Source: M3007 sp965249785 | GTDB taxonomy: Bacteria > Bacteroidota > Bacteroidia > Chitinophagales > Saprospiraceae | Length of the DNA stretch: 64,000 nucleotides | Assembly: GCA_965249785.1 (NCBI GenBank) | Contig: CBDFMU010000022.1 | Location: 248,001 to 312,000 of the forward strand | Direction of reading: 5' to 3' | Shown: piece after piece, positions 53,029 through 62,960 of the stretch | Numbering within the stretch: the stretch's first letter is position 1 | Layout of the letters: each line of letters opens with the position of its first letter | Notes under the pieces: model-generated | Database searches by the model: none | What the model was told of the DNA's origin: nothing | The model's input: the letters and a program-made list of their open reading frames with translations, nothing else | Made by a program: the position numbers and the translations under genes

Positions 53029-53036
53029 CAAATGTA
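53029..53036 (-). promoter_or_regulatory. surE -7 element close to the start codon
   Basis: On the minus strand TACATTTG at 53036-53029 matches TAnnTTTG and ends four bases before ATG 53024. If used, transcription would start at or next to the start codon, giving a nearly leaderless message. Confidence 0.4.
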
Positions 53037-53329
53037 ACGGATGCCAGCGTTTCGGTGCAGCCTAAAAAGTTAATTAAACCTGAAAATTTCAGTGTGAATG
53101 ATGCGGCGGTAGTACAATTTGCTTCGCAAAATGAGGTTTTATGATTTTAAATAGGGTTTGGCAAGGGTTTTTTCACGTTAAAACTAATATTCTCCTGATT
53201 TTCAAACGATTGATTACTGTTTTTGTCCTAACCTTGCACCAGGTATTCCATATTTGCCCTGCATTTCCTCCCGGAGCACCCTAAAAATGAAACTACGTAA
53301 AACCCGCTTTTACCATCAAATAGTCTGCT

Positions 53330-55228
53330 ATGAAACGAATCTTGCTTTCCTCTCTTTATCTGCTGGCACTGACCTCGCTGTCTGCTCAAACCGCACCTAT
53401 CTATCTGCTGTTCACCCGCGACTGCATGGATCAGCTGGAAATACAGCTATACGTATGGAACCAATATGCAGCTGACTTATTCGGTGCATCCCGTGCTGAA
53501 GAGCAATTTCTACTTACTGCCGGTCAGCCTGCGCTCACGTCGCCTTCTTATACCGCCCGGGACGCTGAATTGCCGTGAGTTCAACATTAATGCGGCTTTT
53601 GTGGATGCCATCAATAAAAACATCCGCCCGGTGTATATCGTCCACCAGAATGCACAGGGTTATACCTTAGTGCCATTGGCAAGTGCTTCGCAAATCACTC
53701 GTTATGGCGCAGTATTTCAGTTTCGTACTCCCCGCTACGCTTTTGCCGTGGATACCAATAACTTGGTGTACGAACAGAATCTGGCACTGCCCGGCTCGAA
53801 CGCTTATTTGTATTTCAGCGGCGTGAAAGTGCATAACTGCCGTAATGAATATTCTTTCGGCGGGTACCGACCCAAAATAACTCCGAACGCTCGGATTTCG
53901 ACTTTATTCCCGGTGTAGGTATTACCACGGATCGCACTGGTAAAAGTGCCGCCGAAGCGGAGAATAACCAGATGCGGTTGACGAAAATCAATGGCCTGGC
54001 TTTGGAAGATTATCTTACGATGCTTTGCCCGGCGGGCGGCGGCTCCACCGTCTCCAAGTGGGCGGGACAAGCGGTCTATGGACCAACTTCTACCGCCGTT
54101 CCACCGAATCAGGATAAAGAATTGGGAATCTATTAAGCAAAATGGCGGTATTCCAACTGTGAATACGCCCGTTTATACACAGCCGTCGAATTGCCCGGAA
54201 CCGATGGGCCAAGGGTATCACCTGATGCAACCCCACGAAACACTGAACGCTGTGGCCCGCACTTATGGCGTGGATGTAAAATCACTGGTGCGCTGGAATA
54301 AAATTAAAGACCCGGATAAAGTGCAGATCTGCCAGAAAATCTGGTTGAAGGCACCCCCGCAGGTTACTCCCAAAGGTGTCGCGCCCAAGCCCGTGCAACA
54401 CTCCACCGCAAAGGGACAAGCCACCGCCAGCGACGGTAGTGAATCAGTCCATTTACTGGAATCAGCAACAGCAGCAGCCAACCGTCACACAGACCCTGCC
54501 AACCCCTCAGTACAATTACACGCCAGCCCAATATAATAACAATGAATATATGGGCGCGGTGACTAGCGCGAATAACCAGCCACAAGCATTACACATGGTG
54601 CAAAAAGGAGAGACCCTGACCGGTATCGCCCGCCAGTACAATATGTCGGTCGGACGGTTGCGCATGCTGAATAATATGCCACCTACCGGCAATGTAACCA
54701 TCCGTCCGGGTCAGCGCTTGTCGGTGTCGGAGTACGCATCACAAGTGCAAATGCCTGCTACTTCGCCTGCTACCACTCTGCAACCAGGCACTCAAAACCC
54801 CACCAGCGGCGCGTTTTTGAGTACGCCCAGCACCTCGCCAGCTCCTACTCAATATAATACCACTACGCCCACGCCCACGCAGTATAATATAACACCTAAA
54901 CCTAATCCAGCACCAACAACAACTCCGGTAGTAGAAGACCACGACCGTTTTTATGAAACACCGGTGACTGGGCACGATGGCTCAGCCGACTACTACTGCT
55001 GCGCCCGCTCAACAATCCCCTGCGCCTGCTACTGCCCAGTCTATGCTGCCTGCGCAAAATAAAACCCCCAATTATCAGGAGTATATTGTGAAAGAAGGCG
55101 AGACGTTGAGTTCTATCGCTATCAAATACAAGGCGGATGCGCAGGAATTGGCCATTGTAAATAATAAAGAAGTGACGGAGGTACTTATAGCAGGGCAACG
55201 AATTTTGGTGCCAGTGAAGAGTAATTAA
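53330..55228 (+). pseudogene. LysM-repeat secreted protein with about five frameshifts
   Basis: A signal peptide (MKRILLSSLYLLALTSLSAQ) begins at 53330. Five frames then carry one protein of about 630 residues: a first unknown domain with REFNINAAFVDAINKNIRPV, a middle part with ITTDRTGKSAAEAENNQMRL, and three LysM domains (GYHLMQPHETLNAVARTYGV, MVQKGETLTGIARQYNMSVG, EYIVKEGETLSSIAIKYKAD) separated by Pro/Thr/Gln-rich linkers. Frame changes fall near 53470, 53865, 54115, 54425 and 54980. LysM binds peptidoglycan glycan, so the protein would act in the cell envelope. Protein similarity holds right across each break. Confidence 0.78.
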
Positions 55229-55363
55229 AAGGTTTAGAGAAATAGTTTAGAAAAAGGGTTTAGATGGTTTAGAAAAATTCAAAATGCTAAGAATCAGCAA
55301 CTTGGAAACACTCTAAACCTTCTAAACTCTTTTCATTTTTCTTAAACCTCTCTAAACTGCTTT
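55228..55363. repeat. TTTAGA/TCTAAA word palindrome
   Basis: The left half has four GGTTTAGA-type words, the right half four TCTAAACC-type words, giving an imperfect palindrome between two convergent genes. The end of the TonB gene lies inside it. Related words occur at 7385-7437 and 63097-63131. It probably serves as a terminator for both genes. Confidence 0.65.
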
Positions 55364-57670
55364 TTCAAAATCGCAGCACTACCGTTCCCATCCAGTTGCG
55401 TCCAGCCTGCGGGAAAAAACCAGTTAAATTGTACACGCCACTCCCCTTCCAAACGCGAGTATGGATCATCGGGACGAGCATCGTAGCCTTGCGAAGTGTA
55501 ACGATACGTCCAGCCATTGGAAGAATAGCGTTTATCAAAAAGGTTATTGACTGCGAACAGAAAACTGATTTCTTCGCCTACTACTTTTTTGAGGTTGTAA
55601 TTCAAACGTAAATCGCTGAAAAAATAGCCGGAAAGACTCGTGTTGGTATTGGAAGTATTTGTCCAGAAATTGTGCACCTACATACTTTCCCTGATAACGA
55701 AATGGTCAACGTTTGGCGACTTTTTTGCAAAACATCCCAGCCCAATTCTCCGCGTGTAATGACGTTTGGCGAGTAAGCCAAATCAGTATTTTGATACAGC
55801 AGCGCGTCTTGCTCGCCCGTATCCCAGTTATCGCGATATTCCGTAAACGTCTTGATTTTGTTCTGGCTGAACGCCGCGTTGACAGTGAATCGCAGACGAG
55901 GATCAATCTGCACCGCCGCTTCTAACTCCACACCCGCCCGGTAACTATCGGCTACATTCGTGCGAATGTTAGCCCCCACATCATTCAGCCGGCCATCCAG
56001 CACGAACTGATTGTCATACTGCATCCAGTAGAAATTTGCAGAAGCATTCCAGCGCGAACGGGCCGTTTTTAGCCCCGCTTCAAAGTCGTACATCCGTTCC
56101 GCTTGCGGGCGACTTTGGGGAGTAGATTGGGTGTAATCGTCGCGATTTGGTTCACGATTAGCCACGCCAAAGAAGCCGTAGGTCGTCCATTGCGGCGCGA
56201 ACTGCCAATTCAAACCCAGTTTAGGATTGAAGAAGGTCAACGCAACTGACTGATCTACTGGCTTTTGTTCGCTATCGAAACCCAGGAAATCGTACTGGAC
56301 GGCGCGTACTTGCAAATCTAACAGCGCAGTCAAACCTTTGCCAATTCTGGCTTCTGTTTTCAGATAACATGTTTGCGTCCCGCTTGTCCGCGTCGTTGTC
56401 ATAATAACGAAAGTCCTTTCGCTGTCTAATATTTTCCTCCGCCCAAATTATCTCTCCAAAGTGTTTGCCTTCATAACGACTCACCGCACCACCCAAAGTA
56501 AATATCGGTTGCCACCTAATTTTTGGTGTCCAGCGCAACGCGAAAGTGCTTCCATAAAAATAATTATCCAGCCAACGCCGCCTTACCAAGATCTGTAGAT
56601 AATCCAGACGTATCAGTAATGCCATAATCTGTTATTGCCTGATCTGCTTTATATTGCTCATAAAAGCCGAATCCCCGCGTGTAGTGTCCATTCAATTGCA
56701 GACTAAGTTGAGGCGACAAAATGCGCTTATAATGCAGCAGGAAATACCGTTGAGTATAATCATCTACCTGATCTTTGTAAGGTTCGCCCGGCTGTTCGGC
56801 TCCGGCAGTATTGAAGCGTCTAAGTTGCTCATCCTCTATATATTGTGCTGGAACACCTTCCCACGCCTGGTAAGTAATTTCGTGACCCGATAACAGGTGC
56901 ATTTGCAGCGATTGGCGGTCATCCAGATACGTACCAGTCAAATGCAGGGAATTCAAATTTGAACTCGCCCGATCAATATAACCATCAGATTTGATGGTAG
57001 AAAGCCGTCCGGTAAAGACCAATTTCCTCGCCAGCAAGCCCGTGCCGAGATAAGCTGAATGCTTGTGTGTTCCAAAAGAACCGACCGAATTCGTGATGCT
57101 CGCAAAGGGTTCCGCCTCTACCCGCGACAGATCGACATTGACCGTAGCCCCAAAAGCACCTGCGCCATTGGTACTCGTTCCAACGCCGCGTTGCACCTGA
57201 ATTTCCGCCGCGCTTGCCGCCAAATCCGGCAAATCCACCCAGTACATGCCCTGACTTTCGGCGTCATTGATCGGCACGCCATTGATCGTCACATTCACCC
57301 GCGTAGGGTCGCTGCCGCGAATGCGCAGGCCCGTGTAACCCACGCCACCGCCCGCATCGGAGGTTTCCACCAATGATGGTACGCCAGTTAGCAAAAATGG
57401 AATGTCCTGGGCCTGATAGGTTTTTGCAATGGTGGCCGCCGAGAGGTTGGTGTGTGGCACTGGATTGGTTGCCTCGGCGCGAGTTGCTTGAATCACAACG
57501 GTTTGTAGGGCGATGGAATCTGGTTTTTGGGCGGGTAATAAGAAAGGCAAAAGGCAAAAAATGACCCCTCCCCGGTAGGGAGGGGGACTTGATCGTGGTA
57601 TTTTCTGTTGATTTTTAGTACTTTGGGAAAGGAAATTTTTAGCAAACAACTGCCAAAGAAGGGAGAACAA
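55342..57670 (-). pseudogene. TPP-riboswitch-linked TonB-dependent receptor, frameshifted
   Basis: Four minus-strand frames form one receptor of about 770 residues. The plug contains SLVETSDAGGGVGYTGLRIR, GSDPTRVNVTINGVPINDAE and YWVDLPDLAASAAEIQVQRG. Barrel pieces follow (NYFYGSTFALRWTPKIRWQP; QWTTYGFFGVANREPNRDDY; FSDLRLNYNLKK), and the C-terminal part has FAVNNLFDKRYSSNGWTYRY, a classic TonB receptor ending. Frame changes fall near 56580, 56395 and 55675. The upstream TPP aptamer implies uptake of thiamine or a precursor. The N-terminal 40 residues overlap a GC-rich repeat and the true start is uncertain. Confidence 0.82.
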
Positions 57671-57726
57671 ATCTTTCTTCTCCGCTCAATGTACTCCCCC
57701 CTTTCACGGGGGGGTAGGGGGGGGCT
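57563..57726. repeat. GC-rich repeat pair in the receptor's 5' region
   Basis: CCCCTCCCCGGTAGGGAGGG near 57565 and CCCCCCTTTCACGGGGGGGT near 57696 are two palindromic GC-rich words. The first is translated as the odd SSPPPYRGG segment of the receptor before its signal-like stretch. They look like dispersed sequence words and not conserved coding sequence. Confidence 0.4.
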
Positions 57727-57846
57727 ACGCAATTTGCAACCCGCAAAAAGCAAAGCGTGAATTCTGATAGAAACATGAAAATGAGTAAATTAGTGAAACA
57801 TCCACCGACGAAGGGGCTTCGCAGGTGTAGTGATGCCACTACCCGT

Positions 57847-57928
57847 CTCAATTCCCTTCCCGGCATGACCCGGGCAGGTTCGATGGGTGTAATCTCAGTC
57901 CCGCAAAAGCGTGGGACACCCCAATGAG
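57847..57928 (-). promoter_or_regulatory. TPP riboswitch (THI element)
   Basis: On the minus strand the aptamer runs from CTCATTGGGGTG through GGGACTGAGATTACACCC and GAACCTGCCCGGGTCATGCC to GGGAAGGGAATTGAG. The CTGAGA loop, the GAACCTG motif, the TCATGCC block and the P1 helix (CTCATT with AATTGAG) are those of the thiamine pyrophosphate riboswitch. A further GTAGTGATGCCACTAC hairpin (57825-57840) follows. It sits 177 bases before the receptor start and should turn the receptor off when TPP is plentiful. Confidence 0.9.
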
Positions 57929-57944
57929 TATTGAACCGCAAAGA

Positions 57945-58471
57945 TCAATAATATTTCTGAACCAAGTGCAAGGCAGTTGCTAATCGGCTGGCTGCATCGC
58001 CGCGCATGATGTGGTAATCGGCATTGATGTATTTTAATAAATCTTCGTATTGATCAAACAGCGCATCTCGTTCCGCTGGATGTTCGCGCAAAGGATCGGG
58101 CTGCCAGGAAATATCGGGCGCGCAGAGAAGATAGAGAGAAGGTAAGATGGTAAGAGGTGGTGAGAGGTGAGAACGGCCATATTTGTATTGTTCCCAAATA
58201 TAAACGACTGTCCAATCGGTGTCGCAAACGAGCATACCGCGGGCTGATCGACTTTTTGGGTGAACCAATCTTCCCAAAGTTGCTGGCCCAGGGCAATGGT
58301 TTTCAAGTCTTGTCGTTGGTAGGGGCGACCCAAATTGGCGACGTAAAAGCGGGCAAATTCCGGCACACAAAACACACCCAAGGCCTCGGCCAATTGCTGC
58401 GCCAAAGTGGTTTTGCCCGATGATTCCGGGCCGGTGACAACGATCTTCAAAACATTTTGTTCCAGTAACAT
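57945..58471 (-). pseudogene. NadR-like P-loop ATPase with one frameshift
   Basis: The first frame (from ATG 58471) reads MLLEQNVLKIVVTGPESSGK, TTLAQQLAEALGVFCVPEFA and RFYVANLGRPYQRQDL. The second continues RGMLVCDTDWTVVYIWEQYK and ends DAASRLATALHLVQKYY. A missing C in the CCC/GGG run at 58241 explains the break; restored, the protein has about 175 residues. The P-loop and DTDW block match the nicotinamide-ribose kinase-like (AAA_28/NadR C-terminal) family. It precedes the TPP riboswitch and receptor on the same strand. In Bacteroidota such ATPases occur near vitamin transporters, so a thiamine link is plausible but unproven. Confidence 0.78.
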
Positions 58472-58537
58472 TGCATTGATTTGGGTATTTTTGCCCTTTC
58501 ATCCACCTGATTCGATTACCTTATTTCCGTTTTTGCC

Positions 58538-59128
58538 ATGCATAATATTGAACCACATTTTCAGTGGCGCGACCAATATATCGCTTCCGAAGACAAGCGT
58601 TCGCCTTTTTTCGGGCGGGAATACAGCGAATTTGAGTTCACCCACCAGTTATACAATTTCTATCTGCATCCGCAATGGGATGATTTTGGGTCGTCTACCT
58701 TGTATGGAAAAATCCTTTTTGCGGAGTACGAAGAAAACTATGTGCTGATCGAATTGATCGGCGAATGGAACGACACGTTGCACAACGATATCATGTTTTT
58801 GAAACGCGAAATCGTCGATCCGCTGATGCTGGAAGGCATCACAAAATTTGTGTTTTTCTGCGAAAATCTACTCAATTTCCATGCCTCCGTGGATGATGAT
58901 TATTATGCGGAATGGGCCGAAGAAGTGCGCGAAGAGGGCGGCTGGATTGCTTTTTTGAACCTGCGTGTCCATGTCGAAGAAGAAATGCATGAGGCAAATT
59001 TGCAATTGTATGCGCATTTCGGAGAAGATTACAATGATATTATTTGGCAACCACACAAGCCGCAGATTGTTTTTTCTATTCTCGATGCTTTGGTCGAAGG
59101 CCGCGTGCGGCGGCTGGGAGAAGGATGA
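58538..59128 (+). CDS. Conserved Bacteroidota protein of unknown function
   Basis: The protein has 196 residues, very acidic, without signal or membrane helices. The opening (YIASEDKRSPFFGREYSEFE), LIELIGEWNDTLHNDIMFLK and the EEWAEEVREEGGWIAF-like block are strongly conserved in appearance and recall an uncharacterised Bacteroidota family that I have seen next to housekeeping genes; no function is known. It lies 158 bases before era on the same strand, possibly co-transcribed through the TTGAG hairpin. Confidence 0.75.
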   Translation: MHNIEPHFQWRDQYIASEDKRSPFFGREYSEFEFTHQLYNFYLHPQWDDFGSSTLYGKILFAEYEENYVLIELIGEWNDTLHNDIMFLKREIVDPLMLEGITKFVFFCENLLNFHASVDDDYYAEWAEEVREEGGWIAFLNLRVHVEEEMHEANLQLYAHFGEDYNDIIWQPHKPQIVFSILDALVEGRVRRLGEG

Positions 59129-59132
59129 GGGA

Positions 59133-59286
59133 AAGGTTGGGAAAAAAGGTTGAGGGTGCTGAGAGGCTATCGCCGTTGAGAAACCCCGAGAATTCATCAG
59201 CAATCCTTCTCAACAGCGAAGTTTTTCAACGTTCTTACAACCCTTCTCAACAGCGAAGCTTCTCAACAACCTCAACATTCTCAACA
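59133..59286. repeat. TTGAG-word hairpins before era
   Basis: Words AGGTTGAGG, CGCCGTTGAGAAACC and three inverted TTCTCAACAGCGAAG or CTCAACAAC words form an imperfect palindrome filling the spacer. The CGCCGTTGAGAAA word is identical to one between parA and parB. Confidence 0.7.
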
Positions 59287-60189
59287 ATGCCACTTCCCTT
59301 CCGTTCCGGTTTCGTCAACATCATCGGTCGGCCCAACGCCGGCAAGTCCACGCTCATGAACGCGCTGGTGGGTGAACGCATGAGTATTATTACGCATAAG
59401 CCGCAGACCACGCGCCACCGCATCATCGGTATTTTGACGGGAGAAGGTTTCCAGATTGTGTTTTCAGATACGCCGGGTTACGTGAAAACGCCGTCGTACA
59501 AAATGCACCTGGCCATGAATCGCTTCGTGGAAGGCACGGTGGAAGATGCCGACTTGATGCTTTTTGTGACCGATTTGACCGAAGAATTGGAAAATGATAA
59601 TCCGGTTATTGAGGTACTGACCAAAGCCAAAGCCCCGATTTTTTTGATTGGAAACAAAGCCGATCTGGTGCAGGAACAACGGGTGCAAGATGTGGCCGGT
59701 TGGTGGAAAAAACGCGTGGAGGTAGCCGACTATATGGCTATTTCGGCCCTGAAAGCCCCCCAAGCGTCGGTATTGCTCGAAAAAATCCTGTCGTATTTGC
59801 CAGAAGGCGAGCCATTTTATCCTATCGATCAATTGACCGATCGGCCTGAACGCTTCTTCGTCGGCGAAATCATTCGCGAGAAAATATTCATGCTCTATGA
59901 CGATGAATTGCCCTATTCCAGCGAGGTAAATGTGGACACTTTTCAGGAAGGACAGACCACTGCCGGCGAGGCGATTTCCAGAATTCAGGCCACGATATTT
60001 GTTATGCGCGAGACGCAAAAAGCCATCATTTTGGGCAAAGGCGGCGCGGCGATCAAGAAACTCGGTACCTACGCCCGCACCGACATTGAGCGATTTTTGC
60101 AGACCAAAGTTTTTCTGGAATTGACCGTGAAAGTGCGCGATAACTGGCGCGATGACGAACGTTCTTTGCAGCGTATGGGGTATTTGTAA
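59287..60189 (+). CDS. era: GTPase Era
   Basis: The protein has 300 residues from ATG 59287 (MPLPFRSGFVNIIGRPNAGK); the long upstream extension is read through repeat words and rejected. G1 GRPNAGKST, G3 DTPGYVKTPSY and G4 NKADL are in place. The C-terminal KH domain contains ILGKGGAAIKKLG. Era binds 16S rRNA and assists 30S assembly. Together with der it supplies the ribosome-assembly GTPases of the window. The start falls right at the end of a hairpin, so leader folding may affect translation. Confidence 0.96.
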   Translation: MPLPFRSGFVNIIGRPNAGKSTLMNALVGERMSIITHKPQTTRHRIIGILTGEGFQIVFSDTPGYVKTPSYKMHLAMNRFVEGTVEDADLMLFVTDLTEELENDNPVIEVLTKAKAPIFLIGNKADLVQEQRVQDVAGWWKKRVEVADYMAISALKAPQASVLLEKILSYLPEGEPFYPIDQLTDRPERFFVGEIIREKIFMLYDDELPYSSEVNVDTFQEGQTTAGEAISRIQATIFVMRETQKAIILGKGGAAIKKLGTYARTDIERFLQTKVFLELTVKVRDNWRDDERSLQRMGYL

Positions 60190-60294
60190 TAGCTAAGGAG
60201 ACAGTATTAAGGAATTAGGAGTCAGCGTATAAATTAGTGATAATCAAGGTTTTGTAATTTATAGAAATGCCTGCTAATTATGTCCACATACTTC

Positions 60295-60816
60295 TTACAC
60301 AATATGTATATTGGCAGATCGCTCAAACAGCAGACAGTTTGCGCCATAGATTTCGACCATTCCCGTTTGTTGAAAACCGCATTTTTCCAGCACCCGTTGT
60401 GAAGCCATATTGTCCACATCGGTGACGGCAACCACCTTCTCTGCTTGCATTTCACGATATAAATAATCCGTCAATCCGGAAGCCACCTCCGTCGCCAGCC
60501 CCTGCCCAAAGAAACGCGGCAGCAGCACATAGCCCACTTCCAGATCGCGGCTGACATCGAAATCCATGTGGCGGGCCGTGCAGTAGCCGACAAAAGATTC
60601 TGTATCGCGCATTTCCATCGCAAATATCCCCAGTTTTGGTTGTTGAGCATGGTAGTTTGCCCAACGCACCAGCCGATCGCGCACCACAGCGGCATCCGTC
60701 TCTACCGGGCGGATATAGTGCATCACGGTTGGGTCGCTTTGCAAAAGAAAAAGGCTGTATAAATCGTCGTCGCGCAATTCACGGATGCGCAGGCGTGCGG
60801 TTTCGAGGATGATCAT
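60295..60816 (-). CDS. GNAT acetyltransferase, RimJ/RimL-like
   Basis: The protein has 173 residues from ATG 60816 (MIILETARLRIRELRDDDLY). The acetyl-CoA loop is GYVLLPRFFGQGLATEVASG, followed by the VTDVDNMASQRVLEKCGFQ block typical of ribosomal-protein-type GNATs. It probably acetylates an amine on a small molecule or protein; the substrate is unknown. An in-frame upstream Met at 60909 has poor codons and is rejected. The gene lies between era and a small mobile-like element. Confidence 0.88.
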   Translation of the reverse strand: MIILETARLRIRELRDDDLYSLFLLQSDPTVMHYIRPVETDAAVVRDRLVRWANYHAQQPKLGIFAMEMRDTESFVGYCTARHMDFDVSRDLEVGYVLLPRFFGQGLATEVASGLTDYLYREMQAEKVVAVTDVDNMASQRVLEKCGFQQTGMVEIYGANCLLFERSANIHIV

Positions 60817-60967
60817 ATGGACTTGTGTTTTAAATATACTTGCATGGTTTCCAGTAATATTGCTTCCAACGTTCTTGAAGCGGCTATTGTATGCGCTGGC
60901 TTTGAGCACCTGTCTATCTGCATGGATAAAATAGCAGAATGTTCAAACTGTTTAAATTTTTTCGTTT

Positions 60968-61142
60968 TATAGTCAACGCGAAATGGTTTTGAACAGAGAT
61001 CGAATGTAAAGTACATCACAGTAACTATTTAAACCTTTTTATAGTAAAAGTTGAGAGATTGAGAATGTTGAGAGGGGTTGAGGGATTGATAGTGAATACT
61101 TTACATTCGGCCTCTGTTCAAAACCACTCTGCGTTGACTATA
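60968..61142. mobile_element. 175-bp MITE-like element TATAGTCAACGC
   Basis: The left arm (60968-61013) and right arm (61097-61142) are inverted and match at 41 of 46 positions, each starting TATAGTCAACGC. The interior carries TTGAG words. A half copy lies at 35482-35584, a solo arm at 7333, and fragments near 10459, 21849 and 28992. No coding frame is present. A TA target site is possible but the flanks give no clear duplication. Confidence 0.75.
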
Positions 61143-61190
61143 AACATTTTACACCACTTTAAACCTAATACATCAACATTGCGCCCAAAT

Positions 61191-62855
61191 TTACTCTAAC
61201 AAAAGTCTTTTAGCATAGATTTTCCGCCCCTCGTCATACACAATTATAAAATAAATTCCTTTGGGGGAATTAGGCAGCGATATTTCGGTGGAGGCAACTA
61301 AATTCTCTGCATATATTTTTTCTCCTAAAAAGTTATAGATTTCCACGGTACAACTTTTGAGGTGAGGCAAAGAGTTCAAATCCAGGCGGAATTTTCCAGT
61401 AGATGGATTGGGATAAACGGCAATATCCGCCTGCAATTCATCTTCTTCGATACCAAGCGTATTCTCCACATATTCATAAGCTCCAATATCAAAATTCATC
61501 CCCTGGGGCCGAAGAATGCCATCGTAATCGGTTGATGGAGCATCTATACTGCTGCCAGCATCAATCGCCGGAGAGCCGGGTTTTAGATGTAAATCAAAAT
61601 TGGCTGGCAATGCAAAATTAGAAACATCTAAAAAATAACTACTGAAATTCGTGATTGCTCCCAATATCATATTATTAGAAGCCACGCCCATAGTAGGGTC
61701 GGTTATAATAACATTGTTAGCCACCAGGTTATTTTTCACAATATTACCAGTACTGGCCGGGCCGTTGGTTTTTTTATTAATAAGAATCCAGGTGGGGCCT
61801 ATATTGCTGGCATTATGATCAATAGAATCAACTGGAGTATATGGATAAGGGTCCATCACAGTATTATTAACTATCTTACAATTGACCGCTCCATAAAATG
61901 AAATACCATGCCAATGATCAGTAATGACGATATTATTCTCGGTTATCCAGTTTAAGAAAACGCCATCAAAACAGCCTATTCCCTGCGCCGGGCCTCTAAA
62001 AGCACGGGTTGTGTCGGTACAACTAATAAAAATATTATTTCTGATAATATCGTTTTTTAAAGTGTCCTGTCCGGTTCCACCTGCGGGATAGGTAAACGAT
62101 TGAAATAAATCGTCGTGATTTTCTAGGTTGGTCATCACTTTTATCAAGTCCATGACTTTGTTATGCTCAAAAATAATATCGCTGCCAATGACTCTGCTCC
62201 CATCATTCGTAAAATTTTGGACCGTGTTCCCGCGAACAATGGTATTGGAAGAAGAAATAGACAAACCGAAGGCCGTATTTTTAATTAAATTATTTTCAAT
62301 AATATAGTTAGCGTTAATTTTTCCGCGTGTAGACAGGCCACTATTGCATCTGTTTCTCCAATCCTGCCTGGTCCAGCCAGTAGTGTTTAAGTTAGAAGAA
62401 ATAACACAATTGCTAATAGTAATATTGGTAGCATAAGGATAAATCTCTACTAATGTATAAGAAGCAGTAGCCATCGTACCTGTCGCCTCGGACTGAATAG
62501 TCAGTCCATCTAATTTCCAATAGGCCGCTGCAATAGCTGCCGAAGCAGATACCCGGATTCTATCAATGATGGGAGCTTGTCCGGGTTGGGGTGTAATAAC
62601 CACAAAACCTGCATTAATTCCCCGAATAATGGCGTAGCCATGATTTCCCGTCCTTAGGAAAATGGTATCTCCCGCCAAAAATGTTTTATTAGCGGCAAAA
62701 ATACTACTCAGATTGGCCCAGGGAGAAGCATACGATCCAGTATTGCTCATACTCCCCGCTGCCGATGGGTCGGAATAATAATTCGTTGCGCTGCTGATGG
62801 CAGAAAAAAAACAAAAGATGATGATTGGTAATAACCTGGTGTTAGTTTTAAACAT
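61191..62855 (-). CDS. Parallel beta-helix protein with T9SS sorting domain
   Basis: The protein has 554 residues from ATG 62855, which begins the signal MFKTNTRLLPIIIFCFFSAI; the longer frame from 62915 does not. The body has repeated Asn-rich turns typical of right-handed beta-helix proteins (TNITISNCVISSNLNTTGWT, IENNLIKNTAFGLSISSSNT) and ends with a PAIDAGSSIDAPSTDYDG / MNFDIGAYEY choice-of-anchor-like block. The C-terminus is a type A T9SS domain (VYPNPSTGKFRLDLN). It is probably an exported polysaccharide-binding or lyase-like protein; no catalytic residues were identified. It is more AT-rich than its neighbours. Confidence 0.88.
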   Translation of the reverse strand: MFKTNTRLLPIIIFCFFSAISSATNYYSDPSAAGSMSNTGSYASPWANLSSIFAANKTFLAGDTIFLRTGNHGYAIIRGINAGFVVITPQPGQAPIIDRIRVSASAAIAAAYWKLDGLTIQSEATGTMATASYTLVEIYPYATNITISNCVISSNLNTTGWTRQDWRNRCNSGLSTRGKINANYIIENNLIKNTAFGLSISSSNTIVRGNTVQNFTNDGSRVIGSDIIFEHNKVMDLIKVMTNLENHDDLFQSFTYPAGGTGQDTLKNDIIRNNIFISCTDTTRAFRGPAQGIGCFDGVFLNWITENNIVITDHWHGISFYGAVNCKIVNNTVMDPYPYTPVDSIDHNASNIGPTWILINKKTNGPASTGNIVKNNLVANNVIITDPTMGVASNNMILGAITNFSSYFLDVSNFALPANFDLHLKPGSPAIDAGSSIDAPSTDYDGILRPQGMNFDIGAYEYVENTLGIEEDELQADIAVYPNPSTGKFRLDLNSLPHLKSCTVEIYNFLGEKIYAENLVASTEISLPNSPKGIYFIIVYDEGRKIYAKRLLLE

Positions 62856-62960
62856 AAGCGGGTTTGTTTTTAGATCGTTCCATGAAATATAAAAATTGCT
62901 TGATGAAATGAACAAAACATAACCTACAGTCAGCTAAAGACCGCATGTAACGTATTCATT

